Assembly (NCBI GenBank): GCA_032622095.1
Contig: CP136066.1
Coordinates: forward strand, 104,865,319 to 104,929,318
Length of the DNA stretch: 64,000 nucleotides
From: Siphonodentalium dalli
Lineage: Eukaryota > Mollusca > Scaphopoda > Gadilida > Siphonodentaliidae
Direction: 5' to 3'
Shown: piece by piece, positions 34,215 to 44,890 of the stretch
Layout: every line of letters begins with the position of its first letter
Position numbering within the stretch: the first letter of the stretch is position 1
Program-made: the position numbers and the translations under genes
The notes under the pieces: model-generated
Seen by the model: only the letters and a program-made list of their open reading frames with translations
Database searches by the model: none
What the model was told of the DNA's origin: nothing

Positions 34215-34820
34215 CTGCCATACACCTGGCTTTTTTTAGTCGGATTTTTTGCCAAGAAAACTGCCTTATTGATACCAGATACGTTATATATAACGTAGAT
34301 CAAATCATCATATATTTATAATACCCATTGTGTTGTTATATTTATGCGCTATTCTATTTTTTCTCATTTTTAAACAAAATTAGATGATAATTGTTCGTGC
34401 GAGTATTCGCCTAAATTGTCCATTGACGAATGAACCTTGCGATTTATGTCAAAGTGACAATAACTACCATTATCTACAACATATCTGCCATGCACACGCG
34501 GAGGTTCGTATTTGTAAAGTCTCAAGTCTACGAGAAAAAGCCTGATATCTGCACCCACTGTAGCATAAAAACACTCGGGATGCTAACTGTTTCCGGTGTC
34601 GTATGTACACAGTTCATTTGCAGTACATACATTGTTTGTTACATTCTGGATCTTATCAGAACAAAACAAACTATATATGTTTGCATTAATAAAACTGCAT
34701 ATGTTTACACGGCCGTTCCTGTCTTTGTGTTGCCTAAAATACGATGCTGAAACATTTGTGATTTGTGTTGCTATAGTATTATTTGCAGAAGTCAGGAGAC
34801 TTGAGATTTTGAAACTTTTG
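34215..34820. other. Spacer between the 259-bp copies, no gene recognised
   Basis: Overlapping frames on both strands (34370-34835) have no recognisable motif. Confidence 0.5.
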
Positions 34821-35079
34821 TCATTCATATTTTAGACAGTAAACTGAAATCGACTACTGATTTTGTTTTCCAACAAAAGTGTAAGTGGGTTTAATTGGAA
34901 TATTTCGACAATTAGAGGCATTTTTTGCTACTGATTTATACATGTACCTATATTTGTCGAAATATTCAAACTACATGCCCAAATCAGTGCGCAACACCTG
35001 GATTTGTGTTTTTAAAACAAGATGCCGTACACCGAACTCGCATACTGCAGTACAGTTATCCACTAGCTACATTAGCATA
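34821..35079. repeat. 259-bp direct duplication, copy 2
   Basis: Second copy of 33956-34214 at an 865-bp offset. Differences include GTTTAGTTGG/GTTTAATTGG and AAGGCCTAG/AACACCTGG. Confidence 0.9.
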
Positions 35080-35289
35080 TATACTGTGGCCTTTTTACTT
35101 TCATTATGTTTCTAGTCTTCTCCGTATTATCCGGAAAAAAAATATATTTTTTCATTTTTATGTTTACAAGTAATACACGACTTTGCAAATTTTCAGTTTT
35201 GTGTTCACTTACAATATTATGCTCATAATATGATTCCGGTTCTATGACAGGTGCTTTCTAACGGATCTGGGACACATGGGGTTATGCAA

Positions 35290-35405
35290 CATATCTGTGT
35301 GAAATGTCAGCACTATTGTGGCCTCATTGTGGCCCTAGTAATATAAATATGCTGGGGGTTTGCAGTTTTAATATGTTTAAACTGTTACAAATGTCAAATG
35401 TGAGC
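35290..35405 (-). mobile_element. Fragment of element family E
   Basis: The reverse complement (TTTGACATTTGTAACAGTTT then AAACATATT, AACTGCAAA, CATATTTATATTACT, CCTCAT) matches 15088-15180. It is a diverged internal fragment. Confidence 0.5.
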
Positions 35406-35767
35406 ATAAAATGTCTTCAGTAAAGCAATTGCATGAGGGTGAACAAATGCGTCTTGGCCTTTCGGAGCATGGCTATTTGTGATTCTACCCCTGGTTAAGT
35501 GTTCCTGCCAGTATGCTATGATTCGGGTAGGTCCTGTTGAATTGTTATAATGCTGGTGGGGCAAACTGATGTCATTAAGATGCTGTACCGTTATATTTTC
35601 TAAAGTTCTCATTCTAGCGGTCACGTAAACTATTTAACAATGGTACATTTGGTTGTTGTAAACAAATCACAATCAAGATAGCTATTCCTCCTCATTTTGT
35701 AAACACCACACAACCGTGATTAATATATTTTGAAAATATAAAAAATAACGGTTCATTTTCTTAACAG

Positions 35768-37497
35768 CATCATAGAAATTCAACAGGACCCACCAACATC
35801 ATAACAATTCAGCAGGAACCACCAGTACCATAGCAATTCAGCGGGACCCACGAGCATCATAGCAAATTTGCCGGACCCACTAGCATCGTAACAATTCAGC
35901 AGAAACCACCGGCATCATACCAATTCAGCAGGACCCACCAGCATCATAGCAATTCAGCAGGACACACCAGTATCATACCAATTCAGCAGGACCTACCAGC
36001 ATCATAGCAATTCAGCAGGACCCACCATCATCATAGCAAATTTTCAGGACCCACTAGGATCGTAGCAATTCAGCAGGACCCACCAACATCATAACAATTC
36101 AGCAGAAACCACCGGAATCATACTAATTTATCAGGACCCACCAGCATCATACCAATTCAGCAGGACCCACCAGCATCAAAGCAAATTTGCAGGACCCACC
36201 AGCATCATATCAAATTTGCCGGACCCACCAGCATCATAGCAATTCAGCAGGACCCACCGGCATCATAGCAATTCAGCAGGACCCACCATCATCATACCAA
36301 TTCAGCAGGACCCACCGGCATCATACCAATTCAGCAGGACCCACCAGCATCATAGCAATTCAGTTGGACCCACCAGCATCAAAGCAAATTTGCAGGACCC
36401 ACTAGCATCGTTGCAATTCTGCAGAAACCACCGGTATCATACCAATTCAGCAGGACCCACCAGCATCATAACAATTCAGCAGGACCCACCGGCATCATAG
36501 AAATTCAGCAGGACCCACCAGCATCATACCAATTCAGCAGGACCCACCAGCATCAAAGCCAATTTACAGGACACACCAGCATCATAGCAAATTTGCAGGA
36601 CCCACTAGCATCATAGCAATTCAGCAGAAACCACCGATATCATAGCAATGCAGCAGGACCCACCAGCATCATACCAATTCAGCAGGACCCACCGGCATCA
36701 TAGCAATTCAGCAGGACCCACCGGCATCATAGCAATTCAGCAGGACCCACCATCATCATACCAATTCAGCAGGACCCACCGGCATCATACCAATTCAGCA
36801 GGACCCACCAGCATCATAGCTATTCAGTTGGACCCACCAGCATCAAAGCAAATTTGCAGGACCCACTAGCATCGTTGCAATTCTGCAGAAACCACCGGTA
36901 TCATACCAATTCAGCAGGACCCACCAGCATCATACCAATTCAGCAGGACCCACCGGCATCATAGCAATTCAGCAGGACCCACCAGCATCATACCAATTCA
37001 GCAGGACCCACCAGCATCAAAGCCAATTTACAGGACACACCAGCATCATAGCAAATTTGCAGGACCCACTAGCATCATAGCAATTCAGCAGAAACCACCG
37101 ATACCATAGCAATGCAGCAGGACCCACCAGCATCATACCAATTCAGCAGGACCCACCGGCATCATAGCAATTCAGCAGGACCCACCGGCATCATACCAAT
37201 TCAGCAGGACCCACCGGCATCATACCAATTCAGCAGGACCCACCGGCATCATACCAATTCAGCAGGACCCACCAGCATCATAGCAATTCAGTTGGACCCA
37301 CCAGCATCAAAGCAAATTTGCAGGACCCACTAGCATCGTAGCAATTCAGCAGAAACCACCGATATCATACCAATTCAGCAGGACCCACCAGCATCATAGC
37401 AATTCAGCAGGAACCACAGGCATCATAACAATTCAGCAGGACCCACCGGCATCATAGCAATTCGGCAGGACCCACCAGCATCAAAGCAAATTTACAG
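35768..37497. repeat. 29-bp minisatellite with 464-bp higher-order period
   Basis: About 60 copies of a 29-bp unit (CATCATAGCAATTCAGCAGG then ACCCACCAG). The order of variants (CAAAGCAAATTTGC, GTTGGACC, GCAGAAACC, TACAGGACAC) repeats with a 464-bp period (16 units); three near-identical frames end at 36405, 36869 and 37333. Those frames exist because of the repeat and are not called as genes. Stray units at 39270-39330 (CAACAGGACCCACCATCATC) lie outside the array. Confidence 0.95.
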
Positions 37498-37629
37498 GGG
37501 TGGATTCCGGGAGATATTTTGATTCTTCTGCATGACTGTTTCGTCTCAACTGTACACGCATTTCCAAAATGGCTGTTTCAAATTCAGCCTGAAATTTACA
37601 ATCAGAAATTCTCCCATTTTGTTTCGGTA

Positions 37630-37745
37630 GGCCCGGTGACTCAGTTGATAAGGTACATGGCGCATTAGGGCAACATAAGCCGTACAGCGATGCGGAAGCT
37701 GGTTATAATCCGGATTTGTGAACCACGCGCATCACGTGATTTGTG
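37630..37745 (+). mobile_element. tRNA-like SINE head
   Basis: A-box-like TGACTCAGTTGATAAGG (37638) and a degenerate B-box GGTTATAATCC (37702) are spaced as in a tRNA-derived SINE. The downstream body ends before MITE C2. No second copy was seen. Confidence 0.45.
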
Positions 37746-37870
37746 GTCCACGTACATGGATGGTAACGTGATTCGATTATCTAGACAAGTTTATCAGTTG
37801 CATTTCGGGGTGGGTTGTTTCCGCGGGCAATGAAGTGATTTTCAAGCGAACGCAACACTCTGCGTGGTCT

Positions 37871-38396
37871 TTAAATGCACGGGCGGCGTTCGTTGCAGAA
37901 ATATTCATATTTAGGAATATTAAAATATATATTCGTTTTTCTCATATGCCAAACATAATCAGCGAGTAAATAGTATATTGTCGTCAAGACGTACGACGGT
38001 GTACGTAAACAAGAACCTGCTCGTGTTACATAAGTTTTGCTTCTGTTTACATAACACAGCGTAATTCTATATTGGTTAATCACAAACAAATGATATAAAC
38101 GCTCTTTATTATTTCCATATCAGGAAAACAGTAATAATGCTCTTTATGTTTAGTATTGTTTACCATATCCGGATCTAAACAAAATCCAGGTTCTGTAACG
38201 TGTTTTGCTTTTGTTTACATAACAAAGGAAAAACATTTGACAATAACATACTGTTTATGCCATATCTCTTATTGGTATAAGAACTAAGTCTGTCTATATT
38301 TTACTATTCTTTCTGTTAATGGCGGTTTTTGACGGAGCTGAATATTTTAACAGCATACCCACCGCCAACGCCGCCCGTATTTTTAATCCACCAGTA
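37871..38396. mobile_element. TTAA-flanked MITE, family C copy 2
   Basis: Ends are TTAAATGCACGGGCGGCGTT and AACGCCGCCCGTATTTTTAA. It is clearly related to copy 1 at 21036 over its whole length, with an internal deletion near 37911. Non-coding. Confidence 0.85.
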
Positions 38397-38440
38397 AAAT
38401 ACACCAAACAACTCGCATAACATCCCTAACTGTTGAACAT

Positions 38441-38891
38441 TTAACCCTTTCATGACGGGAGCTTCCTGATTTTTCGCAAGAACCCTGTGCCAGTGCATTA
38501 ATTTATATATGCGAGTCTACCATAGGTCGCCTTGCATATATAGGAAAATGCATTGGCTTAACAAATTTTAAATTATTTTTATAATTGTTAAAAAATATAA
38601 GAAAAAAGAAAACAATGTAAAACAATTATTAATGTAAGAAAAAATGATAAAAAAAATGATAAAATTGTTAAAGAATGTAAGAAAAAAATACAAAAATGAT
38701 AAAATTGTTAAAGAATATAAGAAATAATGATAAAAATTGTTATAGAATGTAAGAAAAAATGATAAAAATTGTTAAAGAATGTAAGAAAAAATTATAAAAA
38801 TTATAAAAATTGTTAAAGAATGTAAGAAAAATCGAGGAGACCTATAGTCTTTAATGTTACGCCAGCGCAGCACTCGTCATGAAATGGTTAA
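38441..38891. mobile_element. piggyBac-like MITE, family A copy 4 (right hairpin lost)
   Basis: Left end TTAACCCTTTCATGACGGGA at 38441 and right end GTCATGAAATGGTTAA ending at 38891. The left hairpin is intact (38487-38556). The interior is a run of GATAAAAATTGTTAAAGAAT then GTAAGAAAAA units. Only a remnant (GGAGACCTATAGTC) of the right hairpin survives. It lies 44 bp from MITE C2. Confidence 0.8.
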
Positions 38892-40459
38892 TGTATCATT
38901 TAGAGGGCGTGCAGCTATATGACACATCCCTTACGACACGTCCCTGTGACTTTCAAACCTAACTCAGTAAATTGGTTTCTCCGCAGATAACAAACTGTAT
39001 CATTTGTCTTTATAAAAATTAGGCACAGGAAGCCTACCGAAGCTGGAGACCGTTATCTCTAAATTGCTTTCTGATCCCCTGCCAACAATGACTTATGGTT
39101 CCATGAAAGTCTTATTACAGGGACAAATTTGGGTTACTCATGCCGTTATCTGCTCTCTGAGATTTGATTATTTATAACATGACCCGAACGTGTTCACACA
39201 GAGTGAATTGACGTATAGTATATTGATCTATATTCCCAAAGCACGTTCTTAACAGCGTGACTTTCCCACCCACCATCATGTCAGTACAACAGGACCCACC
39301 ATCATCAGTGCAAATTAACAGCACCACTTAACTAGGGGTGATTTTTGTTGACCTCAAGCTGAAAGATTATTTCCTTGAAGGCCATTAATATTGCCAGATG
39401 ACAAAATTGCATGGTGATTGGAGATGCGAATATACTCGGTTCGTTTGTTTTTAACGAGTGCAGCCCCGAACATGATTTTTGCGGTAACTAGGTTTCAATC
39501 ATTCATCGTATCATTGGTTGAAATTCAATAACTTGATGGTAAACAAACCACACGTGTGAGCGGTCCACAGTTTCGCCATAGAAATCACATCCAGTCGCAA
39601 TTAAAAAATGGAGGCTTTATCTGACCTGACATACTATATGAGCCAACCACGGTCATGTTGTTGGCCTGACCCTGCCTATTGTCACTTATCGGCTATTACT
39701 GTTATTTATTTAAAACGACCTACATTATATTATTCAAGATTAACTCCAATAACGTAGCCTTCGCCATGCTCACGGGATCAAACCATGTATTGTATGAGAT
39801 TAGCCCTCTCGTAGCCCAATGACAATGCTATGTTTTCAAACATGAGAGATATCTCTAAGACGTCCATAATTTCATTAAAAGTCACTTTGTATTTGATACT
39901 AATAAACTACACTTTGAATGCTTTTGGACCCGAAAATAAACATATTGTACCCGTGAGTCCATTACTAGGCGATATCGACTTCGGAATAGGATCGAGGTTT
40001 TAACACGTCTTGACCTTTTTTCTGGGGTCAAGTTTCTGAGACTTAATCTCTCAATGGTAGGGCATACTTTCGTTAAGGGGGTTCATAAATAAATTGGTCC
40101 ACTGAAAGATTGGTAAATGCATTGTCTGAAGTGGTAGCAGGTCCTTACTGAATACTTTGATCTATTTGTTATTGTTTTTTGCATGCCTGCCTGCGATTTT
40201 GAATACAGGTATTGTTCACATTTTCACCACTCAGGTGACATTGCTTGGAATTTTATTGTTAAACGAGATCACGCGAATGAAAGCTCTGTGTTTCGTGGCC
40301 CACGATTGAGTTGCAATAATCTCCTTGTTGGCAATAGCAAAACGCGTTCAGAAAGAGCCAGGGAACAGAAATGTCCAGGAAAGTACTTGGTATTAAAATC
40401 CATTGTTAGTTATTTTCTATATTCAAATGAGCACAGGGAGCTTGTAGAAACATATTTTT
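38892..40459. other. No gene recognised upstream of the minisatellite
   Basis: Searched for earlier globin exons by eye without success. A 103-residue frame (40183-40494) runs into the first minisatellite unit and has no recognisable motif. Stray 29-bp units occur at 39270-39330. Confidence 0.45.
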
Positions 40460-42416
40460 TAAATATACCTTACATAATAAACCCAAGTGGATGACTTTAA
40501 ATATACCTTACATAATAAACCCAAGTGGATGACTTTAAATATACCTTACATAATAAACCCAAGTGGATGACTTTAAATATACCTTACATAATAAACCCAA
40601 GTGGATGACTTTAAATATACCTTACATAATAAACCCAAGTGGATGACTTTAAATATACCTTACATAATAAACCCAAGTGGATGACTTTAAATATACCTTA
40701 CATAATAAACCCAAGTGGATGACTTTAAATATACCTTACATAATAAACCCAAGTGGATGACTTTAAATATACCTTACATAATAAACCCAAGTGGATGACT
40801 TTAAATATACCTTACATAATAAACCCAAGTGGATGACTTTAAATATACCTTACATAATAAACCCAAGTGGATGACTTTAAATATACCTTACATAATAAAC
40901 CCAAGTGGATGACTTTAAATATACCTTACATAATAAACCCAAGTTAAATATACCTTACATAATAAACCCAAGTTAAATATACCTTACATAATAAACCCAA
41001 GTTAAATATACCTTACATAATAAACCCAAGTTAAATATACCTTACATAATAAACCCAAGTTAAATATACCTTACATAATAATCCCAAGTTAAATATACCT
41101 TACATAATAAACTCAAGTTAAATATACCTTACATAATAAACCCAAGTTAAATATACCTTACATAATAAACCCAAGTTAAATATACCTTACATAATAAACC
41201 CAAGTTAAATATACCTTACATAATAAACCCAAGTTAAATATACCTTACATAATAAACCCAAGTTAAATATACCTTACATAATAAACCCAAGTTAAATATA
41301 CCTTACATAATAAACCCAAGTTAAATATACCTTACATAATAAACCCAAGTTAAATATACCTTACATAATAAACCCAAGTTAAATATACCTTACATAATAA
41401 ACCCAAGTTAAATATACCTTACATAATAAACCCAAGTTAAATATACCTTACATAATAAACCCAAGTTAAATATACCTTACATAATAAACCCAAGTGGATG
41501 ACTTTAAATATACCTTACATAATAAACCCAAGTTAAATATACCTTACATAATAAACCCAAGTTAAATATACCTTACATAATAAACCCAAGTTAAATATAC
41601 CTTACATAATAAACCCAAGTTAAATATACCTTACATAATAAACCCAAGTTAAATATACCTTACATAATAAACCCAAGTTACATATACCTTACATAATAAA
41701 CCCAAGTTAAGTTAAATATACCTTACATAATAAACCCAAGTTAAATATACCTTACATAATAAACCCAAGTTAAATATACCTTACATAATAAACCCAAGTT
41801 AAATATACCTTACATAATAAACCCAAGTTAAATATACCTTACATAATAAACCCAAGTTAAATATACCTTACATAATAAACCCAAGTTAAATATACCTTAC
41901 ATAATAAACCCAAGTTAAATATACCTTACATAATAAACCCAAGTGGATGACTTTAAATATACCTTACATAATAAACCCAAGTGGATGACTTTAAATATAC
42001 CTTACATAATAAACCCAAGTGGATGACTTTAAATATACCTTACATAATAAACCCAAGTGGATGACTTTAAATATACCTTACATAATAAACCCAAGTGGAT
42101 GACTTTAAATATACCTTACATAATAAACCCAAGTGGATGACTTTAAATATACCTTACATAATAAACCAAAGTGGATGACTTTAAATATACCTTACATAAT
42201 AAACCCAAGTGGATGACTTTAAATATACCTTACATAATAAACCCAAGTGGATGACTTTAAATATACCTTACATAATAAACCCAAGTGGATGACTTTAAAT
42301 ATACCTTACATAATAAACCCAAGTGGATGACTTTAAATATACCTTACATAATAAACCCAAGTGGATGACTTTAAATATACCTTACATAATAAACCCAAGT
42401 GGATGAGGTCGTAAGG
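40460..42416. repeat. 38/29-bp minisatellite, symmetric long-short-long layout
   Basis: A 29-bp unit (TAAATATACCTTACATAATA then AACCCAAGT) and a 38-bp version of it with GGATGACTT added. Order: about 12-13 long units, about 19 short units, one long unit (about 41471-41508), about 14 short units including one with an extra TTAAG (41705), then about 12 long units. Almost every unit holds an AATAAA on the plus strand; one (near 41080) has AATAAT. The units are almost identical, so the array is young or homogenised. Confidence 0.95.
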
Positions 42417-42562
42417 AGAAGAGAATTGCAAATGTCCCTTTCAACTGATGGCATGCATCAGTTGATACCCACATTTGAATTTGCACCGTGTGGGTATCCC
42501 AGCACCGGCGGTGAAATATCTTGGTTTAGTTAGTAAATATTTTCATTTCATTCTAATTTCAG

Positions 42563-42694
42563 CTCATTGGACCACAGTTCATCTATGCCATTGAACCCGT
42601 GATTGGTGAAAAATGGACAGTAGAAGTAGAAGAAGCTTGGGCTTGCTTATTCAGACTTATTTCTCATGTGATGAAGGAAGCCATGGTGTTTTGA
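42563..42694 (+). CDS. Terminal exon of a globin gene (G and H helices)
   Basis: A good splice acceptor (TTCTAATTTCAG|) opens a 43-codon frame ending in TGA at 42692-42694. The peptide has the neuroglobin/globin-X-like end of a globin: IGPQFIYAIEPVIGEKW (helix G), then TVEVEEAWACLFRLISHVM (helix H) with the conserved Trp of helix H. The exon begins near the ancestral G7.0 intron position used by most animal globins. The proximal and distal histidines and heme-pocket residues would lie on earlier exons, which I did not find; upstream is a 2-kb minisatellite, then repeats. No stop or frameshift is seen, so the exon looks functional, but whether the gene is complete cannot be told here. A globin would bind heme and oxygen or act in redox/NO chemistry in the cytosol. 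Confidence 0.8.
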   Translation, partial: LIGPQFIYAIEPVIGEKWTVEVEEAWACLFRLISHVMKEAMVF

Positions 42695-43257
42695 GTCATT
42701 ACTTTTGTCAACTGTATTCCTATCTACATAATGTTCATATGTTGGAGTAAACAACGTAGTTGTCGTCCGTGAGACCACCAGGGTGAGCCCAAAATGATGA
42801 ACACAGCGGAGCATGGCTTGTTGGTTGCTGTCTCACCTCAAAATATGGGGCAAACTGTTCAACAGTTAATCTATAAAACACTTGGAACAATTCGGCCAAC
42901 AGTTGAACATATCCGTACTGTTGTTAAAATTTTAGAATTACATGACATCTGGCAATTGGCATATTTTTCGACAATATATGTGGTTGAAATTTGCCAAAAT
43001 GTTGAAGTGCAAGTGAACATCCACAGTATCTAGCCGAAGTAACACACCCCTTCTGTAAGTTACCCATTGGTGACGAGTGCTTCGGTGTTTGAAGTATTAT
43101 AATATATATACCCATTCACGATTGAGATTTGCACATGTCTCCAGAACTGAAACTATATAAAAGAAATGGGGAAACTATCATGTATATTACAAGGTAATCT
43201 ATTACATGTGACAATCAATAGCTCACACGTGTACTATGGAAATGAACAAATTTATTT
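42695..43257 (+). other. Possible globin 3' UTR, no further gene
   Basis: Follows the globin stop. A 79-residue frame (42794-43033) shows no motif. The nearest clear AATAAA on the plus strand is near 43425, inside repeat H, so the true 3' end is not resolved. Confidence 0.35.
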
Positions 43258-43649
43258 ATTCGTGCACATAATATATACGCACACGATTGAATAGCGAAAG
43301 ATACTTAATTAATCGGGGTTCTCCATTAGTTAATGATTGGTGTACAATCGGGAACACACTATTCTTGCCATGCGATGTTAGGATTATATTTCGAAATGAG
43401 TATCCTGAGTTAATCGGATAACCCAATAAAAAACGTAATTTGATTGAATAATGAAGATTTATCTGAAACACTTTACAACACCGCTGTCATAAACATACAC
43501 TTCACCGATTAAAGTTATGTGAAACATCTCGGTAGGGTGATCAACTAGAATTAGGGAATAATCTTGTTCAAAGTGGTAATTTGTTTAAATATTATATCCA
43601 AATAGACGATACATACAGCCATTCTTATATATTAATTAAATGCAGTGAC

Positions 43650-43920
43650 TCTGGTTGGCGAAATCGTTTTCGTTAGTTTATCACCGATAGATGCGTCCCG
43701 AATCGAGTAGAAAATATTTACGATTGAGCGTTGTTCAAACGATGTTTTCTATGTAGTAGTACGGTCGATTTGCATCAGATTTTCTGCGATGTTAGTGGAG
43801 TGTTACAGTCCTCCAGTTGGCATTGCGCCCGAATACTAATTTATCAGTTTCACGCACCCGAACAAGTACATAATATGTCTTTAAAACCGCTCTTCAGAAA
43901 ACACGTCTCAGGTTAAAACG
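43650..43920 (+). repeat. Dispersed repeat, family I copy 2
   Basis: Plus-strand counterpart of 8385-8665: GCGTCCCGAATCGAG, GATGTTTTCTATGTAG, GCGATGTTAGTGGAGTG, TTATCAGTTTCACGCAC, CATAATATGTCTTT. A 61-residue frame inside is not conserved in copy 1. Confidence 0.65.
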
Positions 43921-43923
43921 CGT

Positions 43924-44178
43924 TTAACCCTTTCATGAATGGAGCTTTGCGAAAACCCTGTGCCAATGCATGATCTTATATATCCGAGTCGCCCATAGGG
44001 CGCCTCGCATATATATAAGAGAATGCATTGGCCTAACAATATTTACCTTAATCTTTTAAGCCAGTGCATTCTCTTATATATGCGAGGCTCCCTATGGGCG
44101 ACTTGCATATATAAGAGAATGCACTGGCATAGGGTCTTTAATGCTGCATCAGCGCATCTCACGGCATGAAAGGGTTAA
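43924..44178. mobile_element. piggyBac-like MITE, family A copy 5 (complete, compact)
   Basis: Complete: TTAACCCTTTCATGAATGGA at the left, GGCATGAAAGGGTTAA at the right. Two hairpins (43971-44037 and 44060-44128) have arms CCAATGCATGATCTTATATA and GCCAGTGCATTCTCTTATAT, with a 22-bp AT-rich gap between them. At 255 bp it is the minimal form of the family and a good reference for the others. Confidence 0.85.
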
Positions 44179-44339
44179 AAACAACTTCAGCGGTTAAAAA
44201 GGCGTTTTAAATATCACTTTGCGATGAATTTTACTTATTTTTTTTTATTTCTGAATATCTCTGTTATTTAGTCAAAAGATACATTCCAAAAGGAAGTATA
44301 TTTAGAAGTGGCTAGCTATCTCCGGTTATCCCCCTTCGA

Positions 44340-44770
44340 TTAAAGGCCCACTTAATTTTCGAGTCTCCGATTATATTTTTATAGTGCCTTGATACACGGT
44401 TTTAATAACAATCTATGCCATAAAATATGGTTAGAATACTATAATTCATCACCATTTGAAACATCTGTGTTTCAGAAGATGCCCATTGAGAAATAGAAAA
44501 CAGCTCAAATCATAGAAAGATTTCCCCCATTTTGGCTCCCAGAATGCAGCAGAATTCAAACTAAAGATGAATTTCCATTGAAAATAATACACTTTTTACT
44601 ACAATCTAGATGGCAAAAACACCTTGGTAACTCAACAAAAACAGCATGTTCACAGTTTATTACACCGGATTAGTTGAAAATGCAATGTTTTGCAGCTTCC
44701 TCTTTCAATATAATATGGCATATATTTTATATATGTGATCTGGGGGTTCGAACATTAAATGGGCCCTTAA
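44340..44770. mobile_element. TTAA-flanked MITE, family K
   Basis: Ends are TTAAAGGCCCACTTAATTTT and ATTAAATGGGCCCTTAA, an imperfect 23-bp inverted pair with TTAA at both edges. It sits inside repeat H copy 2: the DNA on either side (CCCCTTCGAT and ATCCGGATACTC) corresponds to the uninterrupted CCCCTCGGATACTC of H copy 1 at 23403. Only one copy is in the window. Non-coding. Confidence 0.75.
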
Positions 44771-44890
44771 ATCCGGATACTCATTTTGAAATACAATCCT
44801 AATATCGCGTGACACGTGTTACTCAGATTGAAGACCAATCGCTATATAATAATGAATTACGATTAGATATTGTTTGCTATATAATCCATG

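Larger units (their letters stand above)
43258..44890. mobile_element. Inverted-arm repeat, family H copy 2, broken by nested insertions
   Basis: The left arm (43270-43400: TGAATAGCGAAAG, AATCGGGGTTC, GCGATGTTAGGATTATATTT) and right arm (44771-44885: TACTCATTTTGAAATACAAT then CCTAATATCGCG) are the arms of H copy 1. The spacer piece TTTCTGAATATCTCTGTTAT is at 44247. Between them sit repeat I, MITE A5 and MITE K, which explains the 1.2-kb size difference from copy 1. Confidence 0.65.

Noticed and set aside
36187-37333. Three near-identical 72-73 residue frames
   Set aside because: Products of the 29-bp minisatellite and its 464-bp period.
40460-42416. CRISPR-like regular spacing of short units
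   Set aside because: Units are contiguous with no unique spacers, in a eukaryotic genome; it is a minisatellite.
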